Shown here piece by piece: positions 40,501-51,521 of a DNA stretch of 64,000 bases; the stretch's first letter is position 1; every line of letters starts with the position of its first letter. The DNA is from Rhizophagus irregularis (Eukaryota > Glomeromycota > Glomeromycetes > Glomerales > Glomeraceae), in assembly GCF_026210795.1 (NCBI RefSeq), contig NC_089455.1, positions 496,001 through 560,000 of the forward strand, written 5' to 3'. The translations under genes and the position numbers were made by a program. The notes beneath the pieces were generated by a model. It searched no databases. It was not told the DNA's origin and saw nothing but the letters and a program-made list of their open reading frames with translations.

Positions 40501-42528
40501 TAATATTTCATCCTCATTTTTTTTCGGAACCCGTGGTGGAAGATTTCCATCATCAAAGATATTGTTTATAGAACTTTCAGACAGAACAAAATCATCTACT
40601 TGTATTTTGGGAGTTCCATCGGTTACATCAGTTATTGGAGAAGGCGGAGCGGTATGAAGAGTCGTAGTTGAGTCACTAGCAGTTTCATAATAGGAGCTTG
40701 TAATGCTAGAAGCTTGTTGCATATGAGAGTGTACATAAGACTCAGATTTTGGGATAGATTTTGGTATATCCGGTAATTTTTTATCCGGTCTCTTGGGTAT
40801 TGTACTTGGACTGAGACACGAATTCGTACCTGATGCGCTCTCCGGTCTATTTTGTTTCACTAACAACCCCTTTTGATCTACATTAGTCTTCAATGATCTT
40901 TTATCAAAATTAGTCGACTCTCTAAAAGAACTCTTAGAGCTGCTTTTGCTTACAATAACTTTTGTAGTATACTTCTTTCGACTTATAGATGTATCTTCGG
41001 AATCTTCTTCTTTAACTTTTTCCAAATTAGCAGCTGTCATAACGTCCATTACTTGTTTGGATTCAGCCTTCATCTTTTCACTCTTTATAATTGGCAAGCT
41101 CATAAATGTGTTACTACTGTCTCTTCTATCTGAATATTCTTGAAATGACTCCTCATTTGTTAAATGTATATTTTCGTTTTTATTATTTAAGGTTTGTTCA
41201 TTCCATTCGTAGTTTCTTCCAATATTGTCGGGAACACTTTTATTTCCACCTAGTAAAGACATACGATATAATCCAGACTTTCTATGATTTTCATCATCAG
41301 CTTGTAAATTAGCATATACTGCAATAGTATTCTGCAGAAATTCATGGAGATCATTATTAGATTCACTATCTGTCGAGACGGTGTCGTCATTTGTGTTGAG
41401 ATGGAGTTCATTTGAAATTGATATATCAATGGCATTTACTGTAGAAGAAGGCGCATTTTGAGGCCCTTCTGAAGATGGACTTTGTGAATGTGAATTAGAA
41501 TCCTGAAAATCAGGAAGAGGCAGACGAGTACTCTGCTGTGATTGATTATCGGCATTTTGCTAAGTAATTATTAAATTATTGCGGAAAGTGTTTATTTAAT
41601 AAAAATAATTATAATAAAATCGAATAAAAAATAACATATGTTCACCTTATTACCGAGTTTTTTGAAAAAGGTAGAAGTTTTGCGCATAGTATTTTTCATT
41701 GTATTCTAAATATTATAAGAAAAAAATTTAGGAATAAGAAAAATGCATGCTAAAATAATTCGTAATATGCATGGTTGGTTACTTTCTCAAATCTTTGTTT
41801 CCGCTTTTTCCCGATTACGTATATTTTTTTTTTAAACAAAAAGTATAATATTACATCCTTCTTTTCCCAAAAAAAAAACATTTTTTGATAAAAGCAAACC
41901 TATAATATGTTTACAAAAGATAAATGTATAGTAAAAAAATCCTATCTTACCTTGAATCCTTTATCGTCGTTTTTTTCGGTAGAAATTAAATTACCTTTTC
42001 TTTTTCCAGATTTTTTCGATTGACTGTTTAAAGCCTTTCCACCAACAATTTCGTTTCTAAAGTCGTATGAAACATTACTAGAGTGCTTTTGTTTCATTAA
42101 TGCATCATATTCTGCTTCCAATTCATTATTTGGTGCAGTAAGATTAGGTACACTGATACTACCAATAACAGACTGTGATACACTGTGATCAGTCATAAAA
42201 TAATTGTTATTTTCTGGTTTTATTCCTTCTGTTGTGTTCTTATTATTGTGTCCCAGTATATTTGCGGGAACCACTGGTTGTTGAGATATCGGATTACTTG
42301 AAGATGTATTATTTATACCATTAATAATATATTTCTTTTTAAACTGTGAAAAAAAAATTGGTATTAGAAATAGTTTGTGGGGAAGGAGTATTAGACATTT
42401 GTCAGGATATAATGACGTTTAAATTTTGGATTGTAAGAGTTTACCTTTCCACCCGTTGGAGAGGTTTCAATTTCATCGTCGGATTTAAATAATGAATGTT
42501 TTGGAGTTGACAACGAATATTTTGACAT
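37569..42528 (-). CDS. Sec7-PH Arf guanine nucleotide exchange factor (11 exons)
   Basis: Activates Arf GTPases by GDP/GTP exchange at membranes. Exons by position: 42445-42528, 41951-42343, 41646-41705, 40409-41559, 40247-40327, 40038-40153, 39363-39961, 38888-39283, 38395-38814, 38201-38293, 37569-38111. All junctions are GT-AG and phases match, giving 1311 residues plus stop. The N-terminal 520 residues are Ser/Thr/Pro-rich and probably disordered. The Sec7 domain lies at about 528-690: KAETQQLDRILEGF holds the catalytic Glu finger, and AYSILLLNTDLH is the second conserved motif. A PH domain spans about 900-1050 (from KEGLLVRKHYWES, with its C-terminal helix at ELVNEWVVTCNYWAA). A Lys/Glu-rich, probably coiled-coil tail follows. 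The Sec7-PH-coiled-coil order resembles EFA6/PSD and fungal Syt1/Yel1 exchange factors. The start is the first ATG (MSKYSLSTPKH); all exons are open. The exact orthologue is not certain. Confidence 0.93.
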
Positions 42529-44544
42529 CGTGTTAATTGTTGATGCTTATGGGATGAGTACGTAAGAGTTAGTTAGTTAAAGAAGCCGAATATCCCACTT
42601 TTATCGACATACCTTTAATTTTCACTTCGCCGTTCAACACCGAAGCAGATAGCTATATTACAGGGAAGAACTACGCATAAGTAGTTGGATCTGGAATCCA
42701 GTTTATCAATAATCTTATAAAAGAGGTTTGAAAAGGTAGGTTACACTATAATCTGCAACTGTAGAAGATTAATTTTCTATATAAAGAAAAAATTTAAATT
42801 TTTTAAATTGTTTCCGAATTAATTACATTTGAAGATTACACAGGATCTGAAGACCGAAGTTTCTAATTCCGCAGATGAAAACATATGGTGATTGGCTGAG
42901 TCATTTTATGATTTTATTCGCTAAAAACAATACATACAGTTACACATCACATTCTTTATTACTTTTTCTCTTTTTCTGTTCCTTATAACATAGCAATCAC
43001 TCATGTTATCCCTTTATCATGATAGCCATATTAAAAATTAAGTGTAGATCTTAATGCATGATTTTCAAATATATAATTCTGGCTGAAATTTTCTTAATTC
43101 TGGTCAAAATCGTAATTCCGGACTAAATTTAATTAATGCAATATTGCATAATATTTTTAAAAACCTAATAAACATTTTAATAAATTTTAAAAGTCAAAAT
43201 ATTCAGTAAATTCAACTTGGATCTTATTTCAAAAACCACCCATTTTATAGGATCCTGAATAATACTAATATACTGTAGTTCACAAATAAACTTTAAATAC
43301 CAAAGTAAAAATACATTTTATGATATAACTCTATCAATATTAAAGATAGAAATATGATGTTACTATCATTAAAATCCTCTTATTAGAATGAATTCAATGG
43401 TATAAATTTTATTAAAATCAAATCACTGATTATGTTAAAAATAGAAGTATGTAGAATAACAAATTTTAAAATACACAGTGTCTATGATTTTTTGAAAATT
43501 TTAATATAAACTTTAAACGAAACTCAAATATGAGTTGTATTAGTATTGTTCAGAATCCTATTTTTACTAATAAAAAATTATTAAAAGTAGAATATCTTGC
43601 CATTTAATAATAATAAAAAAATGAATTATAGTTTATTAGAATTATCTTAATATGAATTTGTAATTTTGACAGCGATAACGTAATTTTAATAGGAGTTATA
43701 AGATCCTAAAAAATTCATATCTGATATATAACTCAAATTTAAATTCAAATTTTATTATAATTTATATATCTAATTTTATTAGAAACTTTATCTAAAACTA
43801 TCATATACTGTAAGTTCAAATTTTATTATCCCTTAAATAATAAAAAAATTGTGTGCAAATTTGCATACAACTTTCAACATTGTTTAATTAATTATATACG
43901 TGAAATTGCAATAATTAACTTAAAATTTTTTGTAAAAATTAGCAAAATTTATGAAATTTTACAGAATTAATCATATCATGTTTCTCATCTATCATATATC
44001 CTAAAAGTCTGAAAAAATTCACGCACTTTGCTAAGAAAATTTTTTATTGATACATACAAAAATAAATACGAAAACAGCTGCGCCTATAATACATGATGTC
44101 TATGCTATGTTTGTGGACTAATATACATAATTATTTTTCGAACGACTATTTGAGAAACGAGAAGAATAATTCGCTATACTAAGCTACTCTTAAAAATCAC
44201 TTTCAGAATGCTGATCAATTTACATTTCTTTATTTATCCTGACGCACATAAATAATACTTTACTAATTTTGACATGCTTTATTGCATTACAAAGTGAAAA
44301 TAAAACTTTTTTTTAAATCTTAATAATGTAATTAATTATATTATTATACAAGCTATTATATTTTTCCTTTCGTTATCCAACCTGAAGTCCATACAAATTC
44401 AAAATTAGTCACAAATGCATTACACAGTTTTGATCTTTCTCAGCCAATCATTATTTACAAACCACTAAAAGTTTAATCTTTATTAAAATTGTATTATAGA
44501 CAAACAAAAAAAAAATAAGAAATAAATCTGTTACAAACAGTTAC
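42529..44544. other. Upstream region of the Sec7-PH gene; no other gene
   Basis: The first 200 bp would hold the promoter and 5' untranslated region of the minus-strand Sec7-PH gene. The rest to 44544 is A+T-rich with no recognisable gene, RNA or element. Confidence 0.45.
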
Positions 44545-46876
44545 CTTACTAAACATTTCTTTTGTCTGATTAAGAAGAATTGTAGATTTCGGTCATTTCT
44601 TCAGATCACTCTTATACAAATTCACACTAAAGCTTGAAAGATCTGAAGAAATACTACTAATATTACATGAAGCAACTAAATGCCCAATACCCCAAATATC
44701 AACCTTAAAATTATGTTTTCTTATTAGCATTTCATGAGCATAATCATTTTTAGAAAATTCTTTCAAAAGCTCACGGCTTTAAAAGTAAGATATAAAATCA
44801 AATTAAATTATAATCTCTCGGTATTTATCGTAACGACGAATAATATTTGGCCATTGAATATCTCTGTGCATTATCAGGTTGGGATCAATTGAATGCATGC
44901 TCTGAATATCACATGAAATCTATAAATATAATATCTACGTAATAATAACAATGCATCTATACTAAACTTTACCTTCAAACAAGTTAGTATACAAATTAAT
45001 GCTTGCAGTAACTCCTTGAGATTACTTGGTTCTTGTTGTTCTCTGTGCAGTACCAAATGAACTGAATGCTTAGATGAATATTCCAATCTATCAGAAAATC
45101 TAACATTATTCGCCTATATAAACGTTAGAATATACCTTTTTAAAAAAAAACTGAAATTTTCGATCTTACCTGCAACATTCCATAAATTTCTTTTAGGTAA
45201 GTAACTTGTCCTTCGTTTGTAAATTTTTTCGTAATCGCATATCTAAGTTCAACAACAGTTCTATTTGATCGAATTATTGTCTCGAAGTCTGGAAAATCTC
45301 TTGGAAGGCATAAATTCACTATAATAGGTAATACATGGCCTAAACAACAATAATACAAATTAGAATTTCATAAGAAAAATTTAAAGCTCAAAAAAAGTAC
45401 TAACAGATATTTCGAAGGAAATTCATAATGCGAATTCTATCAGATAAATGTCCTAAATCAAATTCTGCAATCCGCTCAGAATAAACACTCTGTTTTCTCT
45501 TATTACTCAAATTATTTATAGGCTTATGCAATGTAACAAATGTAACAAGAACTCCAACGGCATAGTATGCGAAGAGGTATAGAGCATTTCCATAATTTCA
45601 ACCTTGGAATTTTTTGGTTAATTCTTTCGAAAGATCTTCTGCATCTTCCTGGGACTTTTCTTCACCTTGAAAAGGACAAATATTTCTCACTATTACAACC
45701 ATATCTGGGCGATTGTGATCTATGAACCTTTTTGTTAATATATTCTATATTGCCTCAACCACTGCTATTTAATTAGCTTTACCTGTTGTGGTTCGTTTGC
45801 TAGTATTACGATCAAATTCCAATGTTGGCAAACTAGTATTATGCTTTCCAAATATCTTCATTGTATTTTTAATAATACTATCCCACAGATCATGATATGA
45901 GTTTTCATTCTTTCCATATGAGGGAGGGAAAATCAACTGTCCTAAAAGTTTTGAAAAAAGTGATGTACATTCCTCTTCTGCATTTTGTATAAAATATATA
46001 TCTCGTTCTTCATCAGTTATGCCATCCAGATCTCCAGTTTTAAATTGAAAAAAATGAATAGGGGCAAGCGGTATTTTTACAGGAGGATTTTCGTTAAGAA
46101 AGTTTGCTAAATCAGATCTGTTAGGAAGTTGGCCAGGACTCTGAACTAATTGTTTTATTACTTCAGCAGTTATATCTAGGATAATGAAATATTGTAAGAA
46201 TGTTAGAATAATAACAATGTAAGAAACAAAAAAATTAGAAAATTACTTTTTGGAATACTTGGAACTGTAAAATAAGTTATACAAAATTAGTATTGGTAAG
46301 TTGTGACACAGAAAAGATTAAAATGAAAAATCAGGCAAGAACACGTTCACTCACGTTGACTAATTTATTACGATTCACTTACCAGCAACGGGTTGACCTG
46401 CGATAACACAAATGTATTTTTGGACAGATTTGACGATAAGAAACAGGAAAGAAAAGCACAAGAATAAGTAAGTATTTGGTATTGTTAGCGAATATGACAG
46501 AGGAGACGAAAAAAATTGTTATATCGCGTTGACTAAAAATTATTGACTTACTGGTGGCAACAGGAACTCTAACAACAACTCGAATGTTATTATCTTGAAC
46601 TCCATAGAATGTGTTGCCAACTTTTTGCGTTGCGATTTTTATTTCATTTTCAACAGTCATTAAACCATCAGGGGTGTTACTCTCCAACTGACTTTCTTCA
46701 ACATTAACACTCCATAAACTAAGGTTTTTAGCTTTTACGTTATTAGGTACACTAATTTTCTTGAAGATAGCTTTTTTTAGATCAAAAATAGAATTATTGT
46801 TTCCAATGGTAATGGAGAAGGAACTACTTCTGTATTCAAGACACCAAAGGGTAATAGGCGTACTATCAATAGACAT
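44545..46876 (-). pseudogene. CRN effector-like gene with protein-kinase-like C-terminus, disabled
   Basis: The first exon (46552-46876) encodes a ubiquitin-like Crinkler N-terminal domain starting MSIDSTPITLWCLEYR. Two micro-exons follow: 46383-46397 (15 bp) and 46247-46264 (18 bp), phase-compatible with exon 4 (45783-46175). The middle region reads HDLWDSIIKNTMKIFG, NRPDMVVIVRNICPFQGEEK and LYLFAYYAVGVLVTF, matching a widespread Rhizophagus CRN C-terminal type. The last exons carry a kinase-like catalytic loop MHRDIQWPNIIR, a FDF segment in place of DFG, and KVDIWGIGHL. Further introns lie near 45357-45400, 45116-45168 and 44918-44972. In-frame stops occur at about 45766 and 45736 (TAA, TAG), about 45600 (TGA at an expected Trp), about 44810 (TAA) and about 44594 (TGA, probably former CGA). 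Expression of a full protein is unlikely. Confidence 0.8.
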
Positions 46877-47165
46877 TTTTACTGTTATTTTGTATCACAA
46901 CGATAAATGAGAAAAGAAAAGAATTTTTTTTGCAGAATTGGGTAACAAGTTAGTTTTATAGAGGGATCACAGATCTGATCAGTGATGCAATCAATTTTAA
47001 TATGAACGCAGTAATCGGAATTCAGTCATATGATTTTTATTTTGTGACATTAAATGTCACAGCTACGTAATCAGTTTATGCGAAAGAGCGTGATAAGCTT
47101 GTCACAGTAAAGTTACAGGCTACTAATTATTTGAAACATTACTCTGCAACAAAATTACATAATCA

Positions 47166-47722
47166 CTATACTACAATTGCGAACTTGAGTTTATTGCTTG
47201 AAGTATTGCAAGCAAGACAATATTCCAACTTATCTTGGGAATACAATTTCGCTAATTCAGGATCATAAGAGAACTGATTCCCATTTTCGCAGTACCATGA
47301 GCCATATAATCCATAATTCCCATGTTTTCCATCGCAAATAGGGCATGCGAGCTTCACAGCCGAGGTGCGATAAAATCATAATTATCAATCCCTCTAAAAC
47401 TATTTCAGAATTTCAGGTATATGAAATGCTTTAAGAAGACTTGATAATTAATTCAGATCGATCTGGCCAAAGTGATGGGCCTTTTTCTTGATATTGCTCA
47501 CCATGAGAGGAGGAAAAGATAAATCGGATACTTTGTTTTCTGGAGAATTTATGACTTCTGATTCATGTACTTTTGATAATTGCCATGGCTTATGCCCAGT
47601 TTCTTTTTTATATTTTTGTATAAGCTGAACCAAATCTTATTCGTCAAAACACTTGGCAAACCAGTTAATTTGACATGCTAATCCAGATATTCAGGAGTTA
47701 ATATTTTATCGGACTTGGCCAT
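47166..47722 (-). pseudogene. Decayed hypothetical gene with Cys-rich C-terminus
   Basis: Reading from ATG at 47722 gives MAKSDKILTPEYLD, then a TAG, a frame change near 47635, a long coherent block (QLIQKYKKETGHKPWQLSKV... to HHFGQIDLN), a TAA, and then LSSLLKAFHIPEIL. After several stops the frame resumes with KLACPICDGKHGNYGLYGSW, a CxxC-type possible zinc ribbon whose later Cys residues are in YCLACN. The blocks are collinear, so this was one gene. I do not recognise the family. TAG after YLD and TAA after IDLN both fit C-to-T change at Trp and Gln codons. It lies next to the Helitron's 3' end on the same strand. Confidence 0.5.
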
Positions 47723-47817
47723 ATTGCCTTTTTTTATAATTGCAAATCAATCTAATTAGGTAATAGTTGACAAGTGTAAAAAAATAATAATAAAGCAAAT
47801 GTAATACAAAGCGATGA

Positions 47818-48054
47818 CTATGCAACTATTTCAATTTCATGCTGTTCACATTTAATAAAATAAGATTCAGCTTTATATGTACCCTCTATGCTTTCCTCAT
47901 CATCATACTTTAACTTGCATAATGGGTATGATGTCTCATCAGTAATACCATAATAATTAAAATTTTCACTACTAAATTCTCTATATAAATTTGGATATTG
48001 ATCTAATGTCTTGTTGTAAAAATTGGATCGGTCAAAAACAAGCGATTTGCTCAT
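47818..48054 (-). CDS. Small hypothetical protein or gene fragment
   Basis: An open frame of 78 codons starting MSKSLVFDRSNFYNKTL and ending EIEIVA. It has natural amino-acid composition with CKLKYDDEESIEGTYK and a late FIKCEQHE; the two Cys and nearby His could be half a metal site. There is no recognised family. It ends about 95 bp before the decayed gene at 47166-47722 and could be an exon of it or a separate truncated gene. No stop or frameshift is seen within it. Confidence 0.4.
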   Translation of the reverse strand: MSKSLVFDRSNFYNKTLDQYPNLYREFSSENFNYYGITDETSYPLCKLKYDDEESIEGTYKAESYFIKCEQHEIEIVA

Positions 48055-49266
48055 ATTTCTGAATCATATTTATTTTTTATCTGTACTAGGATTCACCTAT
48101 TAATTACATTAACAGTTAATATTTAAATATATCTATATTAAATTATAATAAAAAATTTTTATTGAAAAATTTCTGGATAAACAACATTATAAGTATAATT
48201 GATTAAATTTGCATTATCTCCTAATTGTTTAATAATAAGAATTTTTAAATTTTTTCTTGATGTTTTTCTTGAACATGCAACATATAATTGCCTATGAGAA
48301 AATACAGGAGTTGAAAGATACAAACCAACCCAATTTAATGATTGTCCTTGAGATTTATTAATAGTCATTGCAAATGCTGGTTGTACTGGAAATTGACGAT
48401 GTTTAAGAGTAAAAGGAAAATTAATATTTGAAGGTGATAAAGTAATACGTGGAATAAAAGTGTATAATCCAGCATATTTTTTAGTAATAATTTCTGCTTC
48501 AATAACATGCTTTTGAAAAGAATGACAAATTAATCTAGTTTTATTACAAAGACTATCAGATGGATTAATATAATTGGAGATACTATTTTTAATGATAATT
48601 TATGAGGAGAAAGTTCTCCAATAGTTAAAGAATTAAGAAATTCTATTGGATACTGATGTTCTGGATTTGTTTGTTTTTCAATTATATCAGCACTATAATA
48701 TTCAACTGCTTCTCCAGGAAACTGATTCATAATAATAGTATTAACATTATTAACATCAACATTTTTGGAGTAAGTATAGCACGTTCAACCAAATATTGAG
48801 GATTAAAATGAGTTGTAAAATTAGAATAAATAAAATTAATAAGATCATTAATATTTTGTGATGGTAAAATAATATTATTAAGAAGTCAAATAATATTATT
48901 TTCTAATTCTCTAATAGTAGGAATACGTCCTTCTTCAACTTTAAGTAACCATTCAGCAAATTCCTTTTATTCAGCAGCATCAGGTTGATTTTCTGTACGA
49001 AATAAACACATATTAATCTTCAATGTTATTAATTTTACATAAGTCCATAAAGTTGATCTTCGTAAGCAAGATTCTACAATATCTTCACGATTTTTTTTTA
49101 TTACTACTGGAAGTATTTGACAAAAATCATCTCCAAATACTATAACTTTACCTCCAAATAGTTTTTCTTCTAATAATGGATCTATAGCTTTCATAAGATC
49201 TTTTAATGTTCTATCAACAGCTTTAAATGCATATCTAAGTGTCATTGAAGCTTTATCCCATATAAT

Positions 49267-49509
49267 TAAGGTTGCTTGCCGAAACCTAGGGGTTTAGGCA
49301 AGATGGCGTTTCACCGAAAAGTGAAATTCTGCCGAAACTATATTAAAGTTATATTAAAAACTGGTAAAACTTTGGAGAAAGGTGAAACTGCTGAAACTTA
49401 TTATAAATGCTGAAACTGCCGAAACTCTGCCAAAACTATAATAAATCTATAGTAAAATTTTGATGAAACTAATCGTAGGATTTTGAAGAGGTTTAGACAA
49501 GCAACCTTA
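49267..49509. mobile_element. 243-bp hAT-type MITE with 8-bp target duplication
   Basis: Inverted ends TAAGGTTGCTTG are exact at both sides (right end CAAGCAACCTTA). An 8-bp direct duplication CATATAAT lies at 49259-49266 and 49510-49517. The interior repeats GCCGAAAC and GAAACT words. An 8-bp duplication points to the hAT superfamily; it is non-autonomous. Removing the element plus one duplication restores the Helitron helicase reading frame through the IIWDKAS motif. Confidence 0.93.
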
Positions 49510-49713
49510 CATATAATAAATTTTGCAATTTGTAAAAGTGAAGCTAAATCTGAATTATGTTTTATAGAACAGGTAGAATCTTCATAAATATTAATAGGAA
49601 TTTTAAAACAGAAATGAGCTATTTGACCACCTGGTAAAAGAAGTGTAGCAATACCTGAAGAAGCTACAGCAAGAGCAATATCTCTATTTGAACGAACTTT
49701 TCCAAGTAAAGTA

Positions 49714-49799
49714 CTATATTATATTATTATTAGTATATATATATATATTGTATTAGTTATTAATAATTAGTAAATTAAAATAAAAAAATACTTACTTAT
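49714..49799 (-). other. Intron in Helitron helicase
   Basis: On the minus strand the frame runs TFLY up to a GTAAGT donor near 49799 and resumes with LLGKVRSNRDIALAVASS after an ATATAATATAG acceptor near 49716. The size fits other introns in this window. Confidence 0.55.
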
Positions 49800-50949
49800 A
49801 TAAAAAGGTCTTTCCAGTTCCACCTGGACCATTCACAAAAAAAATATCAGAAGTATTATTTTCTACAGTTGTAATAATTTTTTTAAATGCAGCTTACTGA
49901 TCTATATTTAAACGGAAAAAATTATCTTCAATAGATTTTGCAAGCTCTTCAATTTCATATTGTTATTCTTCTCTAATTAAACAATTAGTATTTTGTTCAT
50001 TATTAGAAGAAATAATTGGAATAGGCATATTTGGAAATTCACTAAGATTTCTTCCATATTTACTTAAAATAGATTGCAAATGATAAAGAGCTCTATTACG
50101 TATATTATCTGTAAGTTCTAAAGTCATATTTCCAGTATTTTAACAAACTTGAAAAAAAATATCATCACTAAGAGTAGAAATATGTGTTTTCCAAAGTACT
50201 TCAGGTCTTGTTACTTCACAAAATAAAAGTAAAATAACAAATAATTTACGTAATTGTATTCCAGTTTGTACTTGTTTAGCTTCCTTTAAACATTGATCCC
50301 ATTCTTCATCATTTTGCAATAAGCCTAAAGCAATACATACTTCTTTAAAAGAAGGATAAATAATTCCATTTACTGTACGAAGATTTTCAAAAGAAGTAGC
50401 ACCACAAATAATATTAAGTAACATTCTTAAATAATATTGTTTACTTGCTGCAGGATGAACAAAATTCATCTGACCAATAGAATCACCTCTTTGTCTTGAT
50501 TTCCAAATTTTAGTTTGATTATTATAAATCCATTGAATAGGAAAATCTGCATATGTAGTTTGTTTTGCATTTGGATATTTAGTATTAGCATCAAATCATG
50601 CAGTAAAAGTAGATTTTTCTATAGTAGAATGTTTAATTATATCTTTTAACTATTTATTATCTTGAAATAATACTCTATATTGACCTGGAAGATGAACACA
50701 TAATTGTATAACATCAGGTTTTTCATTATGTAAACGATAATGAAATATTCTCCATGAAGCTTCTGATGCTGAAATATAGCAAGCATCAAGATATAAATTT
50801 ATTTCATCATTTACAATTTCTACAGTAGCACAATCATGACCTTTGTATACATATTTAAAAAGATATTTTATAGCAGTAATTGATGAATAAATTTCCACAT
50901 TAATATGACAATTATATTTAATTGTAAAATAAGGACATCGGAAAATTTT

Positions 50950-51262
50950 TTAAGATGCAGAACTGCAGAGATCTGTAAAATTAGCAGATCTCCGCATTTT
51001 TTTTTGTGAATTTATGCGGAAGTCTGCGATTTTGCAGATTTCTGCTTTTTATTTTTTACAAAATTATGCAATAATCTGTAATTTTGCAAGTTTCTGATTT
51101 TTTATGTATGTATTTCTGCGGTAATCTGCGATTTTGCAGATTTCCGCTTTTATTTTTTACAAAATTATGCAATAATCTGCAATTTTGCAAGTTTCCAATT
51201 TTTTATGTATGTATTTCTGCGGTAATCTGCGATTTTGCAGATTTCCGCTTTTATAACCACTA
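50950..51262. repeat. Subterminal repeats, left end of Plavaka element
   Basis: Tandem words of about 90-105 bp containing CTGCGATTTTGCAGATTTC, CTGCAATTTTGCAAGTTTC and TTTATGTATGTATTTCTGCGG. They are probably transposase binding sites, as in CACTA elements. The same block recurs at 60131-60400. A short open frame across it is a repeat artefact. Confidence 0.75.
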
Positions 51263-51521
51263 TATTACTAACTGAAGAAAACTCTGTACTAATACTAACT
51301 GACGGAAATCATGAGATAAATTGCTATTTTTTACAGTTTGTTTAATTGCTTTAATTTACTAGCAACCCGTAAGATATCATACTATTAAAGACTCCCTCTT
51401 TTTGTCGATCTGAAAGGCTTTTCATAAAACTAGCGAAAAAAGCTAAAGTGGCGTTTTAGATATACTGTATGGATGACGAAACGTCATTTTTCTTTATTTA
51501 ATACAATTTTATTTTGAAGAT

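Noticed and set aside
38375..41312. Plus-strand open frames opposite the Sec7-PH gene
   Set aside because: They are antisense shadows of exons whose minus-strand translation carries Sec7 and PH motifs.
45734..45783. An 18-bp or 40-bp intron in the CRN-kinase gene
   Set aside because: GT...TAG borders exist, but the frame reads straight through with two stops and coherent protein on both sides; such a short intron is implausible, so nonsense changes are preferred.
51084..51275. 63-codon open frame at the Plavaka left end
   Set aside because: It lies wholly in subterminal repeats and encodes a repeated NLRFCRFP word.
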